Assembly (NCBI GenBank): GCA_942492115.1 | Contig: CALODL010000002.1 | Coordinates: 248,001-312,000, forward strand | Length of the DNA stretch: 64,000 nucleotides | Source: CALODL01 sp942492115 | GTDB lineage: Bacteria > Planctomycetota > Phycisphaerae > UBA1845 > CAIVHJ01 | Reading direction: 5' to 3' | In this document: in pieces, positions 63,980-64,000 of the stretch | Position numbering within the stretch: the stretch's first letter is position 1 | How the letters are laid out: every line of letters begins with the position of its first letter | The notes under the pieces: model-generated | The model's input: the letters and a program-made list of their open reading frames with translations, nothing else | Database searches by the model: none | Told to the model about the DNA's origin: nothing | Translations under genes and position numbers: made by a program

Positions 63980-64000
63980 ATGACCCGTATCGCAACCGTA
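63980..64000 (+). CDS. Start of a gene running off the right edge
   Basis: ATG 63980 has a strong ribosome binding site (GGAGG eight bases upstream) and opens MTRIATV before the window ends. Only seven codons are visible, so the product cannot be named. Some flagellar hook-associated and flagellin-like proteins begin MTRI, but that is a weak hint. Confidence 0.5.

Overview
The window is a GC-rich bacterial chromosome segment that looks like a planctomycete, probably near the Phycisphaerae. This is inferred from protein style and was not tested by any search. The pointers are: large secreted proteins with Cys-rich 'GACC' repeats and dockerin-like 'DGNDAFAALNAF' motifs; many beta-propeller and FG-GAP exoproteins; a MoxR/Bat operon; a MamK-like actin; and promoter hexamers lying directly against start codons. 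No rRNA, tRNA, CRISPR array, insertion sequence or prophage was seen.

Layout. 0-3 kb: the end of an oxidoreductase-like gene, a small FlgM-like protein, a methyltransferase and a GAF-SpoIIE phosphatase. 3.0-3.6 kb: an AhpD-like (carboxymuconolactone-decarboxylase family) gene on the minus strand. Its second redox-active cysteine is an in-frame TGA, followed by a bacterial-type SECIS hairpin, so it is almost certainly a selenoprotein. 3.8-12.3 kb: an S9 peptidase with a 20-Asp tail, an ABC exporter pair, a secreted cyclophilin-FKBP fusion and a polyferredoxin-TPR membrane protein. 12.4-22.5 kb (minus strand): a tightly overlapping moxR - DUF58 - DUF4381-like - batA - batB/C fusion - batD - batE operon, with frameshifts in DUF58 and batD. 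22.6-30.2 kb: a CheY-like receiver, an M49-like peptidase, an SPFH-GYF protein with two paralogous double-zinc-ribbon membrane proteins (one frameshifted), a YHS-domain protein and a PilZ-like protein. 30.2-49.1 kb: an exoprotein region with thrombospondin-3/BACON-like, GACC-repeat, lamin-tail, metalloprotease and Asp-box propeller proteins, plus a 2027-residue protein built largely from a Cys-Pro heptad. 49.4-55.8 kb: an operon of a TPR protein and two giant membrane proteins that look like catalytically degenerate exosortases fused to GATase-like domains. 55.9-63.5 kb: a YWTD propeller-dockerin, a kelch lipoprotein, a MamK-like actin with small partner genes, and an FG-GAP exoprotein. A further gene begins at the right edge.

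How it fits together. Much of the window concerns the cell envelope and surface: secreted modular proteins, possible sorting machinery and Bat-type envelope-stress proteins. Three exoproteins share one C-terminal dockerin-like/cohesin-like module of about 300 residues, which suggests a common assembly or sorting route. The strongest candidates for undescribed biology are the AhpD-like selenoprotein, the Cys-heptad giant protein, the shared C-terminal module, the exosortase-like fusions without the expected cysteine, and the MamK-like actin with two paralogous small neighbours. Three single-base shifts in short C runs suggest some residual sequencing error.
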